Positions 18,461-27,588 of a DNA stretch of 64,000 nt are shown one piece after another; the first letter of the stretch is position 1, and each line of letters starts with the position of its first letter. This stretch comes from Maricaulis parjimensis (GTDB lineage: Bacteria > Pseudomonadota > Alphaproteobacteria > Caulobacterales > Maricaulaceae): NCBI RefSeq assembly GCF_016817355.1, contig NZ_JADOTT010000005.1, forward strand, positions 124,001-188,000. Reading direction: 5' to 3'. A model generated the notes under the pieces. That model ran no database searches, was not told where the DNA came from, and saw nothing but the letters and a program-made list of their open reading frames with translations. Made by a program: the position numbers and the translations under genes.

Positions 18461-19174
18461 CTATTGCGGCAGGGTGAAGACGTCCGGGTCGTCCAATGAA
18501 TTCAGGCTGATTGAATTGAGCTGGGTCCACTGCACGCGTTCGCCAGTATCGAGGTCGAATTTCTCGGTCCGGAAGGCGTAGCGCACACCTTCGATTTCGC
18601 GGAAATCGGAATATCGGCTTTCAAACCGGCGCACTTCCGGATCCACCGCAGGGTGGAGGGCGTGGTCGCTGCGGCTGCGCACGACATCATGGGTGTGAGG
18701 GTCCAGATAGAGTCGTTCGGCAAACCCGTCCGGATGAACAAGGTCCAGCGTGTCCTGCCCGGTCTCCTCGTCCCGGCCGGCGGTTATGTCCACATCATGG
18801 GCGGCGTATTCGTGCAGTCCGTAGACATTGCCCAGAACCCCGCGCCAGAGAATGCGCGCTTCCTCGTCCGTGATCGGGCTGCCAGCCATCCCGCCTTGTC
18901 CCATCGACCAGGCAGAGCCTTGGTCCAGCGCTTCGGTGAAGACCCGCTGGCCGTCAATGCTGACATCAATCCGCATATTGCCGCTTCGAGTGGCACGGTA
19001 GACAGCCTCGGCCTGCCAGCCTTCATTGATCGTCAGGTGAAGCTCCACACTGTCGACGGCTTCGATGGCGGCTTCACCACCACGCGCCTGCGTATGGGCG
19101 TCGATCAGGGCCTGGGTGGCTGCATCGGGCTGTTCCACGAGCAGAACAAGGGCGGCAAGGCTGAGCAAGGACAT
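18461..19174 (-). CDS. Exported LolA/LolB-like protein
   Basis: A 237-residue protein with a weak signal peptide (MSLLSLAALVLLVEQPDA). The body reads as an antiparallel beta fold of the outer-membrane-lipoprotein-sorting type: AHTQARGGEAAIEAVDSVEL, then MRIDVSIDGQRVFTEALD, AERLYLDPHTHDVVRS and FREIEGVRYAFRTEKFD. Relatives with this 'ARGG...' opening are usually annotated as outer-membrane lipoprotein-sorting proteins of unknown cargo. ATG at 19174 is preferred over 19189 because it begins the hydrophobic segment. No lol partner is nearby. Confidence 0.6.
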   Translation of the reverse strand: MSLLSLAALVLLVEQPDAATQALIDAHTQARGGEAAIEAVDSVELHLTINEGWQAEAVYRATRSGNMRIDVSIDGQRVFTEALDQGSAWSMGQGGMAGSPITDEEARILWRGVLGNVYGLHEYAAHDVDITAGRDEETGQDTLDLVHPDGFAERLYLDPHTHDVVRSRSDHALHPAVDPEVRRFESRYSDFREIEGVRYAFRTEKFDLDTGERVQWTQLNSISLNSLDDPDVFTLPQ

Positions 19175-19265
19175 GGTGTCTCCCTTCACGTCTTGAAGGG
19201 ATGAGTAGCGGTCGGCACCTCGCGGCAGTTTGGCGGCGGCGTTAATTCGCCGTCATGCGTTCTGC

Positions 19266-20510
19266 CTATTCGTCCTCGTCATCGATAACCGCGAAAAGCT
19301 TGCCGCGCTCGGTCCAGAAGACCAGGGCCAGGGCCAGCGCTGCCATGACGGCTTGGCTGAGGATGAGCGGGACAGGTGTGCCGTCATACATCTGGCCGAT
19401 CACGGACCCGATGAAGGCGCCGACGACGCCGGTCAGAAACCCGTAGAGCGCCGAGGCGGTTCCGGCGACATGACCCACCGGCTCCATCGCCAGGGCCGAG
19501 AAATTGGCGGCGATCAGGCCTAGGAAGGCCATCGCGGCCGCGAGCAGGGCGAGGAAGATGTAGAGATTGTCGACGCCACTCAGCAGCACCACGCTGTGAA
19601 TGGCACTGATCACGACGAATGCCACCAGGGCGCTGTGGGACAGTCGTCTTTGGCCAACCCGCATGACCAGGCGGGAATTGGCATAACTGGTCACACCAAT
19701 GCCGCCGGCAATCGCCGCAAAGGCGAGCGGGAAATGCCCGTCACTCAGGCCGAAATGGTCGACGAAAACCTGCTGTGATGTTCCCAGGAAACCATAGAGG
19801 CCACCGAAGAAGGGCATGGCGGCCAGCGTATAGCCGATCATCAGCCGGTGCCGGACTGTCTCGCCGAAGGCCGCAATCAGAGACCGCAATTTCAGCGGCA
19901 CCCGGAATTCCGGATGCAGGGTTTCCGGCAGGCGCATTTGCAGCCAGACCATGAGGCCGGCCGCGAACAGCATCAGAAAGGCGAAAATCCACCGCCAGGG
20001 CGCAAAGCTCAGAATGATCTGACCCAGCGTCGGGGCGAGGACGGGCACGGCCATGAAGGCCGTCATCACCATGGACATCACTTCTGCCATGCGCCGGCCA
20101 GACGCCACATCCCGGGCAACGGCGACCGCGATCACCCGGCAGGCCGCCGCGGCGGCGCCCTGCATGAAGCGGGCGATCAGCAGCAGGTCAAAGGAGGGAG
20201 AGAGCGTGCAGATCAGCGTGGTCAGCAGGAACAGGGCCAGCGACACCATCATCACGGGTTTGCGGCCAAACCGGTCCGAGAGAGGGCCGTAAAAGAGCTG
20301 GGCGGCACCAAAACCGGCCAAATAGGCCGAGATCACGAATTGCTGGTCATTGGCTTCGGTCACGCCCAGATCCAGGGCGATATCGTCCAGCGCCGGCAGC
20401 ATCATGTCGATGGCCAGGGCGACGACGGCGGTCATGGCCACGAGAAGCGCGACGAATTCGGTCAGAGATAGCGGGAAGCTGTCACCCAAGGGGTGTTGCT
20501 GTGTCGTCAT
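19266..20510 (-). CDS. MFS multidrug efflux transporter, Bcr/CflA family
   Basis: A 414-residue, 12-helix major facilitator. The Bcr/CflA type is recognised by DMMLPALDDIALDLGV in helix 1, the motif A loop YGPLSDRFGRKPVMM, and AVARDVASGRRMAEVMSMVM in helix 4-5. It probably exports drugs or metabolites by proton antiport. The C-terminus ends with the acidic DDEDE tail. ATG 20510 starts the short cytoplasmic leader MTTQQHPLGD; the longer open frame is unsupported. Confidence 0.93.
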   Translation of the reverse strand: MTTQQHPLGDSFPLSLTEFVALLVAMTAVVALAIDMMLPALDDIALDLGVTEANDQQFVISAYLAGFGAAQLFYGPLSDRFGRKPVMMVSLALFLLTTLICTLSPSFDLLLIARFMQGAAAAACRVIAVAVARDVASGRRMAEVMSMVMTAFMAVPVLAPTLGQIILSFAPWRWIFAFLMLFAAGLMVWLQMRLPETLHPEFRVPLKLRSLIAAFGETVRHRLMIGYTLAAMPFFGGLYGFLGTSQQVFVDHFGLSDGHFPLAFAAIAGGIGVTSYANSRLVMRVGQRRLSHSALVAFVVISAIHSVVLLSGVDNLYIFLALLAAAMAFLGLIAANFSALAMEPVGHVAGTASALYGFLTGVVGAFIGSVIGQMYDGTPVPLILSQAVMAALALALVFWTERGKLFAVIDDEDE

Positions 20511-20604
20511 GACGATCTCCGGGAGCGGGTGCAGACCTGCACGGGTCTGGAATGCGCTCTTCGCCGGGAAGATGCAAGGGCGGGCCGTGCATGGCCGCCA
20601 TGTC

Positions 20605-21042
20605 CTACTCGTAGGGAGAGTAGAATAGATGCATCTGGAAGCTCTGTCCGATGCGCTGTGCCCGGGCGAGGAAGGCCGCGTGCGCCGCCTCACTGGCCCC
20701 GATCTCCGACAGGGTTTGCTCGAACAGTTTCAGCCAGCGGGTGAAGTGGTCCGGCGAGATATCCGCCTTGATCTTCATGTGCGCCGGCATGGGTCGTCCC
20801 GAATAGCCGCCATCATGAAAGACAATGGAGGACCAGAAGCGCTTCATCGTTGCCAGGTGCGGATCCCAGTCGCCGGCCACGGCCTTCTCAAAGACCGGGC
20901 CGAGCATCGCGTCGTCCCGGACATGCCCGTAGAAGGTCTCGACCAGGTCGGAAATCAGTGCCGGCGTGATCCCCATTTCTGCAGCTTCCGCACGGGCGGC
21001 TGCCCGCGCTTCGGTTTCACGCAAGGGCGTAGGGGAGGACAC
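20605..21042 (-). CDS. Group III truncated haemoglobin
   Basis: A 145-residue truncated globin of group III (TrHbP/Ctb type). Features are LVETFYGHVRDDAMLGPVFEKAV (helices B-C), HLATMKRFWSSIVF (E helix), the YSGRPMPAHMKI segment typical of group III, and HFTRWLKLFEQTL with the proximal histidine region. Campylobacter Ctb modulates oxygen and NO handling; the role here is inferred only. It starts with GTG 12 bases after the ychF stop, and its AGGAC Shine-Dalgarno overlaps the ychF end, so the two are likely co-transcribed. Confidence 0.9.
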   Translation of the reverse strand: MSSPTPLRETEARAAARAEAAEMGITPALISDLVETFYGHVRDDAMLGPVFEKAVAGDWDPHLATMKRFWSSIVFHDGGYSGRPMPAHMKIKADISPDHFTRWLKLFEQTLSEIGASEAAHAAFLARAQRIGQSFQMHLFYSPYE

Positions 21043-21054
21043 CGGTCCGGCGTC

Positions 21055-22155
21055 CTAGACGTTGAAGCGGAAGTGCATCACATCGCCATCCTGGACGATG
21101 TACTCCTTGCCTTCCGCGCGCATCTTGCCGGCTTCCTTGGCCGGGCCTTCACCGCCGCAGGCGACATAATCGTCATAGGCAATGGTCTCGGCGCGGATGA
21201 AACCCTTCTCGAAATCCCCGTGGATGACACCGGCTGCTTGCGGCGCGGTATAGCCTTCGCGGATCGTCCAGGCGCGGGCCTCTTTTGGGCCAGCCGTGAA
21301 ATAGGTCTGCAGGCCCAGCAGGGAGTAGCCCGTGTGGATCAGGCGATCCAGGCCCGGCTCTTCCAGTCCCAGGGTTTCCAGATATTCCGCGCGCTCGTCC
21401 TCGTCTTCCAGCAGGGCCAGTTCGCTCTCGATCTTGGCCGAGATGACGACAGCCTGGGCGCCTTCTTCCTCGGCGCGCTTCATGACGATTTGAGAATAGG
21501 CATTGCCTGTGGCGGCCGAGTCCTCATCGACATTGGCGATGAAGAGGACGGGCTTCGTGGTCAGGAGCTGCAGGCCCTTCCAGGCCTTCTGGTCTTCCTT
21601 GGACACTTCGGCGAAACGGGCCGGCTTGCCATTGTTGAGCTGTTCCAGCGCCAGATCGATCAGGGCGAGGGCGGCTTTGGCTTCCTTGTCACCGGTCTTC
21701 GCCTTCTTCTCCAGATTGGAGCGGCGCTTGTCCAGGCTCTCCATGTCGGCCAGCATCAGCTCGGTCTCGACAGTTTCCAGGTCGGCCAGCGGGTCGATCT
21801 TGTTGGCGACGTGGGTGATGTCATCATCATCGAAACAGCGCAGCACATAGGCGATGGCGTCGGTCTCGCGGATATTGGCCAGGAACTGGTTGCCCAGGCC
21901 TTCGCCCTTGGAGGCGCCCGCGACCAGGCCGGCAATGTCGACGAAATTCATGCGCGCCGGGAGGATTTCCTTGGAACCGGCGATCTCGGCCAGTTTCTTC
22001 AGGCGGGGTTCCGGCACCGCCACATCACCGACATTCGGCTCGATCGTGCAGAAGGGATAGTTCGCGGCCTGGGCGGCGGCGGTCTGGGTGAGCGCATTGA
22101 ACAGGGTCGACTTGCCGACATTGGGCAGTCCGACGATGCCGCATTTGAATCCCAT
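21055..22155 (-). CDS. ychF: Redox-regulated ATPase/GTPase YchF
   Basis: A 366-residue Obg-family NTPase (YchF/OLA1) that prefers ATP and associates with ribosomes. Motifs are [18 protein letters not shown] (G1), the [12 protein letters not shown] switch region, DIAGLV (G3) and a C-terminal TGS domain ending [12 protein letters not shown]. Translation starts at ATG 22155 with the canonical [16 protein letters not shown]; an upstream open frame to 22353 is not supported. It precedes the truncated haemoglobin gene. Confidence 0.96.
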   Translation of the reverse strand: MGFKCGIVGLPNVGKSTLFNALTQTAAAQAANYPFCTIEPNVGDVAVPEPRLKKLAEIAGSKEILPARMNFVDIAGLVAGASKGEGLGNQFLANIRETDAIAYVLRCFDDDDITHVANKIDPLADLETVETELMLADMESLDKRRSNLEKKAKTGDKEAKAALALIDLALEQLNNGKPARFAEVSKEDQKAWKGLQLLTTKPVLFIANVDEDSAATGNAYSQIVMKRAEEEGAQAVVISAKIESELALLEDEDERAEYLETLGLEEPGLDRLIHTGYSLLGLQTYFTAGPKEARAWTIREGYTAPQAAGVIHGDFEKGFIRAETIAYDDYVACGGEGPAKEAGKMRAEGKEYIVQDGDVMHFRFNV

Positions 22156-22507
22156 GGCGCTAAATCCCTCGTGTGTTGAGCGCCGCCTTATAGGGATTTT
22201 GAACGCCGGGGTCGACTGTCCTGTCAGTGGCTCCGGCTCCCGGGGATGCGGACTTGAGGGGGCGAGCAATCCCGGGAACCGGAGACCGAAGCGCCGGGTG
22301 ATGGACAGATCCCCGGTGCCCCACCGGCAACAGGCCGGTCCTGAACATCCCATTCCCGCCAGCCCCGGAATATCCGGACAGGACAGCCAACCGGCCCGGT
22401 CGTCGGGCAGGCGAGGGAGCCGGTTGTGACCGGCGGTGCAGGGGTGTGAGTGGGCTCGCCGGGAAGGGACAGCCGGCGAGCCGATGAACCTGACGTCCGT
22501 CGGGGGA
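22156..22507. other. Non-coding gap between ychF and the Met/Asp-repeat gene
   Basis: About 350 bases without a supported gene. It must hold the ychF promoter. Several short GC-rich inverted repeats are present (for example around CCGGTGCCCCACCGG), and the best hairpin, at 22453-22482, is listed separately. Open frames here have no ribosome-binding site or family match. Confidence 0.5.
22453..22482 (-). terminator. Hairpin downstream of the Met/Asp-repeat gene
   Basis: A perfect 10-bp stem, GGCTCGCCGG / CCGGCGAGCC with a 10-nt loop, starts 25 bases past the stop codon of the leftward Met/Asp-repeat gene. No T-tract follows on the minus strand, so it is a weak or protective 3' hairpin rather than a classical terminator. 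Confidence 0.45.
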
Positions 22508-22855
22508 TTACAGGGCTGCCGGCGCGGCCTTCAGGCCTTTGCGGCGGCCACGCGTCGGGTCGTCCGAGTTCATCATGCTGTTGTCGTCATGCATCATGTC
22601 CTCATCGGACATCATGGCGTCGTCCGCCATCATGGCGTCGTCGTCCGACATCATCGTATCGTCCGACATCATCATGTCGTCGGACATCATTTTGTCGTCG
22701 TCCATCATCATGGAGTCATCGTCCATCATGTGGTCGTCGGACATCATGGAATCGTCGTCCTGCATCATCGTGTCCTGTTGCAGGGCGAGGGCGGGCAGGG
22801 CGATGCCGGCGGCAAGGCTGGCGGCAATCAGGCTCTGGCTGAAAAGGCGTGGCAT
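22508..22855 (-). CDS. Exported Met/Asp-rich repeat protein
   Basis: A 115-residue protein. Residues 1-25 form a signal peptide ([17 protein letters not shown]). Residues 29-99 are about eleven degenerate six- or seven-residue units of the form x-M-M-x-D-D-(D), and a basic tail follows (TRGRRKGLK). The ATG at 22855 has GGGAGAC upstream. Methionine-pair clusters mixed with aspartates are typical of periplasmic metal-binding peptides (copper(I) by Met thioethers, other cations by carboxylates), and small 'pentapeptide MxKDx repeat' exported proteins are a known, poorly studied relative. A metal-buffering role is my inference. The mature chain looks intrinsically disordered. It is monocistronic. 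Confidence 0.7.
   Translation of the reverse strand: MPRLFSQSLIAASLAAGIALPALALQQDTMMQDDDSMMSDDHMMDDDSMMMDDDKMMSDDMMMSDDTMMSDDDAMMADDAMMSDEDMMHDDNSMMNSDDPTRGRRKGLKAAPAAL
22559..22771 (-). repeat. In-frame MMxDD tandem repeat tract
   Basis: About eleven imperfect 18- or 21-bp units built on ATGATG-NNN-GACGAC encode the Met/Asp repeats. Units differ at the third base and in the variable residue (S, H, K, T, A), so the repeat is old or selected at protein level rather than a fresh slippage expansion. The strand complement yields a meaningless His/Val-rich frame. Confidence 0.8.
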
Positions 22856-22972
22856 GGCAGTGTCTCCCGTGGTTTTGACGGGAGAAGGAATGCGCGGGCC
22901 AGTCCCCTTTTACCAATCAACTCGCCGCACGGAGCGATGCCGGGTTTTCACTGTGGTGTGAGGGCGGCGCGA

Positions 22973-23578
22973 TCAGTCCGCGTCAGGCCGTCCACGCTTG
23001 ATCACCTCAGGCGCCGGGGCCTTGTGGGTGACGCGGGTCTGGAAGGCGTCGACATCGCCACTGGCCAGCAGATCGACGGAATCGGCGATGGCGTCCAGCA
23101 GGTCGATCAGCCAGCTCTCTTCTGCCTTGGCGAAATCGGACAGGACATAGCCGGTCACCCGGTTGCGGTCGCCGGGATGGCCGACGCCGATGCGGGCGCG
23201 GCGGAAATCCGGGCCGATCTGCGAGGTGACGGACTTGATGCCATTATTGCCGGCCGCGCCGCCGCCCAACTTCATGCGGAACTTGCCCGGCGCCAGATCC
23301 AGCTCGTCATGGAAGACGACGACATTCTTGGGCTCGACCTTGTAGAAATTCGCAGCCTCGCCCACGGCATGGCCGGAATTATTGTAGAAGGTCTGCGGCT
23401 TGAGCAGGAGGAGCTTGTTGGAGCCGACAGTCAGCTCACAGGCCAGTGACTGGAAGCGCTTGCGCCAGGGACCGGCACTCCAGGCCTGGGCGATGACATC
23501 CATCGCCATGAAGCCGACATTGTGGCGGTTCTTCAGATATTTCGGCTCGCAATTGCCGAGCCCGGCCAGGATCATCAT
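22973..23578 (-). CDS. pth: Peptidyl-tRNA hydrolase
   Basis: A 201-residue Pth that frees tRNA from prematurely released peptidyl-tRNA. It begins MMILAGLGNCEPKYLKNRHN with the catalytic His in RHNVGF, followed by PQTFYNNSGHAVGE, FHDELDLAPGKFRMKLGGGA and NNGIKSV, all family hallmarks. GLGNCE replaces the common GLGNPG, a small oddity at a conserved glycine-loop position. It lies downstream of rplY, a common bacterial pairing, but a terminator sits between them. Confidence 0.95.
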   Translation of the reverse strand: MMILAGLGNCEPKYLKNRHNVGFMAMDVIAQAWSAGPWRKRFQSLACELTVGSNKLLLLKPQTFYNNSGHAVGEAANFYKVEPKNVVVFHDELDLAPGKFRMKLGGGAAGNNGIKSVTSQIGPDFRRARIGVGHPGDRNRVTGYVLSDFAKAEESWLIDLLDAIADSVDLLASGDVDAFQTRVTHKAPAPEVIKRGRPDAD

Positions 23579-23610
23579 CTGGGGCAGCTTCCTTGGCAGT
23601 GTCCGGATAC

Positions 23611-23642
23611 AAAATCAGCGAAGCCGGTTTCGGCTTCGCTGA
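23611..23642 (-). terminator. Rho-independent terminator after rplY
   Basis: A perfect 12-bp stem, TCAGCGAAGCCG / CGGCTTCGCTGA with a 4-nt loop, is followed on the minus strand by TTTT. It should end much of the leftward rplY transcript before pth, so pth is served by readthrough or its own promoter in the following 33 bases. Confidence 0.85.
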
Positions 23643-23674
23643 CAATGTGGTTCGAACCAGGAAGAGGCGAGGGA

Positions 23675-24322
23675 TTAGTCCTCGTCTTCGCTCTTCTGGT
23701 TGATGACTTCCGTTTCCGGCGTCTCGGCGTCTTCTTCCGATTCCGGCGTCAGGACGGCGCGCGAACCCTGCAGGGTGGCAACCGTGAAGTCGCGATCGGA
23801 GATCGTCGGAACCACGCCCTTCGGCAGGGCGATGGAGGACATGTGGATCGTGTCGCCAATGTCCAGGCCGGACAGGTCGGCTTCGATCGCATCCGGAATG
23901 GAGCCGGCCGGGCAGTTCAGTTCCACCGTGTGACGCACGATGTTCAGAACGCCGCCGCGCTTCATGCCCGGGGATTTCTCTTCATTGATGAAGTGCACGG
24001 TGACTTCGACGTCGATCTTCGTGTCTTCGTCAACGCGGAACAGGTCGACGTGCAGCGGCGCGTCGGAGACCGGGTGGAACTGGATGTCGCGCGCGATGAC
24101 CTGCTGGCGCTTACCTTCGTGGTCCAGCTCCATCATGTTGGAGATGAACTTGCCGGTCAGCAGAGCCTTGCGGATTTCATTGCCGCGCAGGTTGATCGAG
24201 ACCGGACCCTGCTTGCCGCCGTACAGGACGCCCGGGACCAGGTCTTCACGGCGGGCAGCGCGAGCCGCGCCCTTGCCGGTGCCTTCACGAACGTCAACGG
24301 TGAGAACGATGTTGGAGCTCAT
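23675..24322 (-). CDS. rplY: 50S ribosomal protein L25 / CTC form
   Basis: A 215-residue long form of L25 (general stress protein Ctc), which binds 5S rRNA. The N-terminal L25 domain contains VDVREGTGKGAARAARR and VPGVLYGGKQGP, and the C-terminal TL5 domain contains DVEVTVHFINEEKSPGMKRGG and LSGLDIGDTIHMSSIALP. A Glu/Asp-rich tail closes the protein. It is first in the rplY-pth order and is separated from prs by about 200 bases. Confidence 0.96.
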   Translation of the reverse strand: MSSNIVLTVDVREGTGKGAARAARREDLVPGVLYGGKQGPVSINLRGNEIRKALLTGKFISNMMELDHEGKRQQVIARDIQFHPVSDAPLHVDLFRVDEDTKIDVEVTVHFINEEKSPGMKRGGVLNIVRHTVELNCPAGSIPDAIEADLSGLDIGDTIHMSSIALPKGVVPTISDRDFTVATLQGSRAVLTPESEEDAETPETEVINQKSEDED

Positions 24323-24519
24323 CGGTCCTGTTCCTTAAATGCAAACGCCGCCTCCAGCCCGGAAAACCCCGGCGGGCGGCGATCTGTCATGGCTTCATGC
24401 CACAGTTATATTTCGAGCGGCGGGCTATAACCGATCCCTGAGCGCCGCGCAACAGCATCAGCAGCGAAGAGTCAGCTAATTCACCCGTCGCGTGAAACGG
24501 CCGGGATGGCCTTGGCCGT

Positions 24520-25452
24520 CTAGTCGAACAGCTTGGACACCGACTCATCATTGGCGATGCGGCGGATGGCTTCGCCCAGCAGCGGGGCCACGGACAGGCG
24601 GCGCACTTTTTCCGTCTGCGTGGAGTTGGGCGGTTCGACGATGGAATCGGTGACGACCAGCTCGCGCAGGCGGGATTTGGCCACCCGGCCCTGGGCGTCC
24701 TTGGACAGCACGCCGTGGGTGACGTAGGCGGAGACTTCCACTGCGCCTTTTTCCAGCAGGGCTTCGGCCGCATTCACCAGCGTGCCGCCACTGTCGCACA
24801 TATCGTCGAACAGGATGCAGCGCCGGCCTTCCACCTCGCCGATGATATTCATCACCTCGGCCACGCCGGCCTTCGGACGGCGCTTGTCGACGATGGCGAT
24901 CTCGGCATCGAGCAGTTTGGCGAGGGCACGGGCCCGCACCACGCCGCCGACATCCGGCGAGACGATGAGCAATTCATCGGTCTTGTAGTTCCGGCGGATG
25001 TCTTCTTCCATCACCTTGGTGGCGAAGAGATTGTCTGTCGGAATGTCGAAGAAGCCCTGGATCTGGCCGGCATGCAGATCGACGGTCAGCACGCGGTCCG
25101 CGCCGGCCTTGGCAATCAAGTTCGCGACCAGCTTGGCGGAGATCGGCGTCCGGCCACCGGTCTTCCGGTCCTGGCGGGCATAACCGAAATAGGGGATGAC
25201 GGCTGTGATCCGGCGCGCACTGGCGCGAACCAGGGCGTCGATGATGATCAGCAATTCCATCAAATGGTCATTGGCCGGGGAGGAGGTCGATTGGATGATG
25301 AAGACATCCTCGCCCCGGACATTTTCATCGATTCGCACGAAGATTTCGCCATCCGCGAAACGCTCGATCTCGCTCGCGCAGAGCGGTGCGTCCAGATAAT
25401 CGGCAATCGTCTTGGCCAAATCAGTATTGGCCGTCCCCGACATCAATTTCAT
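24520..25452 (-). CDS. prs: Ribose-phosphate pyrophosphokinase
   Basis: A 310-residue PRPP synthetase making 5-phosphoribosyl-1-pyrophosphate from ribose-5-phosphate and ATP, the precursor for nucleotides, NAD, His and Trp. Motifs are [49 protein letters not shown] (ATP loop), [13 protein letters not shown] (metal-binding His) and the PRPP loop [18 protein letters not shown]. Start M9 of the open frame (ATG 25452, MKLMSGTAN) matches family length. Its product is used by apt, nadC and the phosphoribosyltransferase also present in this window. Confidence 0.96.
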   Translation of the reverse strand: MKLMSGTANTDLAKTIADYLDAPLCASEIERFADGEIFVRIDENVRGEDVFIIQSTSSPANDHLMELLIIIDALVRASARRITAVIPYFGYARQDRKTGGRTPISAKLVANLIAKAGADRVLTVDLHAGQIQGFFDIPTDNLFATKVMEEDIRRNYKTDELLIVSPDVGGVVRARALAKLLDAEIAIVDKRRPKAGVAEVMNIIGEVEGRRCILFDDMCDSGGTLVNAAEALLEKGAVEVSAYVTHGVLSKDAQGRVAKSRLRELVVTDSIVEPPNSTQTEKVRRLSVAPLLGEAIRRIANDESVSKLFD

Positions 25453-25524
25453 GGCTGGTGGTCCCCGGCTGCCCAAGACGCGCGCTGATTAACAGAGGCG
25501 GGCGCCAGATTGAAGCCGAAATGA

Positions 25525-26610
25525 TCAGCTTGCAGAGAATCCTGCGGGTGGTGGCAATCCCGCACTATCCAGGCAAACCAGCTTGAAAAGCTGTCCCATC
25601 TGGTCCGGATCGGTCAGTCGCCAGACCTGGCGGGCAATCTTGGCGCGCTGCTCCGGTGCGCTCTGGCACAAAACGGCGGCACGCTGTTCGATGCCCAGAC
25701 CGAGCAGGAAGGGGCCCTGCTCGACAGGGCCATAGCCGGTCAGGCTGTCATTTCGGGCGGCATGCAGGAGTGACTGGAAATCCACCCGGGCCGTCAGGTC
25801 CGCCGTGCCCGGCGCCTCCAGAACCGCCACTTTCTCATGCGCCTTGATCGCTTGCAGCGTGTCGCCGGTCTCGCTGGCTGCCGGACCATAATCGATGAAG
25901 AGCGCGCGTCCGGGCTGATCCGCAAAGCGCTGTGCCAGGGTTTCCACAACCTGGCGGTCGCCTGGGCGAATCTCCACCAGACTGCCCTCCGGCGCGTCCT
26001 GCAGACTGTCCGGAACGAGGCTGGCATCCACACCGATCGGCGGTCCCATCAGGAAGACGAAGGCCTCATCATCCTCGGCCAGTCCGACCATGCGCTCGCA
26101 CCATTCGCCTTTGTGGCGGATGACCTGGCGGACAGGCAGACAATCGAGGAATTCATTACCCAGGATGATCGCGGGGCCGGAGGGAACGGCTTCGAGACGG
26201 TCCACCCAGCGGATCTGCGCTCCGGTCGGGCCCAGGGTCTGGGCCTGGACAGCTTTCAGTGCGGCGCTGGCCTCGATCAGATTGATCCGGGCGGCTTCCA
26301 TGAAACCGGGCACGGTGCGAGCGGCGCGCAGGGCGTCGGCCATCATCGTGCCGCGCCCCGGTCCCAGCTCGACCAGCTGGAATTCGACGGGCGATCCCAT
26401 ATCCATCCAGGACTGGGCCGCCCACAAGCCCATCAGCTCGCCGAACATCTGGCTGATTTCCGGCGCGGTGATGAAGTCCGATCCCGCCCCGATCGGATCC
26501 TTGGTGGCGTAGTAGCCATCCTTGGGATCAAACAGGGCCTCGGTCATGAAGGCGGCAATCGAGACCGGTCCCGTTTGCCGGATCCGGTCACGCAGGCGAT
26601 CAGTGATCAT
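25525..26610 (-). CDS. MidA/NDUFAF7-like class I SAM-dependent methyltransferase
   Basis: A 361-residue protein of the COG1565 family. In mitochondria, NDUFAF7/MidA dimethylates an arginine of the complex I 49-kDa subunit. Visible elements are FMTEALFDPKDGYYATKDPIG, DFITAPEISQMFGELMGLW, the SAM-binding VELGPGRGTMMADALRA, and ILGNEFLDCLPVRQ (a post-motif acidic loop). The alphaproteobacterial homologue may modify NuoD, but that is an inference from the mitochondrial relative. It overlaps no neighbour but starts 4 bases after the lgt stop, so lgt and this gene form an operon. Confidence 0.92.
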   Translation of the reverse strand: MITDRLRDRIRQTGPVSIAAFMTEALFDPKDGYYATKDPIGAGSDFITAPEISQMFGELMGLWAAQSWMDMGSPVEFQLVELGPGRGTMMADALRAARTVPGFMEAARINLIEASAALKAVQAQTLGPTGAQIRWVDRLEAVPSGPAIILGNEFLDCLPVRQVIRHKGEWCERMVGLAEDDEAFVFLMGPPIGVDASLVPDSLQDAPEGSLVEIRPGDRQVVETLAQRFADQPGRALFIDYGPAASETGDTLQAIKAHEKVAVLEAPGTADLTARVDFQSLLHAARNDSLTGYGPVEQGPFLLGLGIEQRAAVLCQSAPEQRAKIARQVWRLTDPDQMGQLFKLVCLDSAGLPPPAGFSAS

Positions 26611-26614
26611 TCGC

Positions 26615-27466
26615 TCAGGCTTTCGCGCTGTCTTGCTTCATGGTGCGGTAGATCAGCCAGCAGCCCAGCGCAATCATCGGCAGGGAAAGCAGCATGCCCA
26701 TCGTCACATAGCCGCGCAGGGCTTCGGGCATGTGGGCGTCCGGCTCACGCACGGTTTCCAGCAGGGCCCGGAAGAGGCCGTAGAAGACCAGGAAAAGGCC
26801 GGCATTCAGACCCGGCTTCTCCAGCGAGCGGAATTTCCAGGTCGCGATATTGATGATCGCAAACAGGGCCAGGCCCTCCAGCGCCGCTTCATAAAGCTGG
26901 CTGGGATGGCGGGGCAGGCAGAGCCGGTCCGCCGCAAATGTCATGCCCCAGGGCAGTTCGGTCGGGCGGCCCCATAGCTCGCCATTGATGAAATTGGCCA
27001 GCCGGCCGAAGAACAGGCCGATCGGGGTGACGACGGCGGCGGCATCGGCGATGCGCCACAGATCGATCTTCTGGCGGCGGGAATAGAAGAAGAGCGCCAG
27101 CGAGACGCCGATCAGTCCGCCATGGAAGGCCATGCCGCCATCGGTAATGCCCAGGATGATGTCCTGTGGACGCTCCCAGATCATGTCCGGCATGTAAAAG
27201 ATGACATAACCCAGACGGCCGCCCGCGATCACGCCCAGTGTCGCCCAGATCAGGAGATCATCGACCTGTTCCACGCTGAAAGGCGATTTCGGTGATTTCG
27301 TGCCCGGCGGATTCCACATGTGCGGACGGCGGGCCAGCGCCATCATGTAGCGCCAGCCAATCATCAGACCGGCGATATAGGCCACCGCATACCAGCGCAG
27401 GGCGAACCAGCCGAGATCGAAAATCTCCGGCTTGAGGAGATCAAAGCTGGGGGTACAAATGTCCAT
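26615..27466 (-). CDS. lgt: Prolipoprotein diacylglyceryl transferase
   Basis: A 283-residue, seven-helix inner-membrane enzyme that attaches diacylglycerol from phosphatidylglycerol to the lipobox cysteine of prolipoproteins. Motifs are LRWYAVAYIAGLMIGW, GGRLGYVIFY, MAFHGGLIGV (H-G-G-L), FGRLANFINGELWGRPT (the signature with essential Arg and Asn) and RHPSQLYEAALEG. The frame opens with a TTG at 27469, but the adjacent ATG at 27466 is the better start. A methyltransferase gene follows directly. Confidence 0.96.
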   Translation of the reverse strand: MDICTPSFDLLKPEIFDLGWFALRWYAVAYIAGLMIGWRYMMALARRPHMWNPPGTKSPKSPFSVEQVDDLLIWATLGVIAGGRLGYVIFYMPDMIWERPQDIILGITDGGMAFHGGLIGVSLALFFYSRRQKIDLWRIADAAAVVTPIGLFFGRLANFINGELWGRPTELPWGMTFAADRLCLPRHPSQLYEAALEGLALFAIINIATWKFRSLEKPGLNAGLFLVFYGLFRALLETVREPDAHMPEALRGYVTMGMLLSLPMIALGCWLIYRTMKQDSAKA

Positions 27467-27588
27467 CAATCACTCTGTGTGTCGGCTTTGGGCGTCGGCG
27501 ACCTGCATGTGTGACGGAAGCACGCATTGCGATTTTTCCGCCTGGGCCGCATATAGGCTCTCGTTGAACACTCTAATGGCTTTCTTTG

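Noticed and set aside
22559-22771. Short direct repeats resembling a CRISPR array
   Set aside because: Units of 18-21 bp without spacers, all in frame with a signal-peptide protein; no cas genes.
22436-23449. His/Val-rich 337-residue frame on the plus strand that looks like a repeat protein
   Set aside because: It is the complement of the MMxDD repeats (ATGATG reads as CATCAT); no start signal, and it also overlaps pth.
24323-24519. tRNA or riboswitch between rplY and prs
   Set aside because: No cloverleaf, T-loop or known riboswitch core was seen in the 197 bases.
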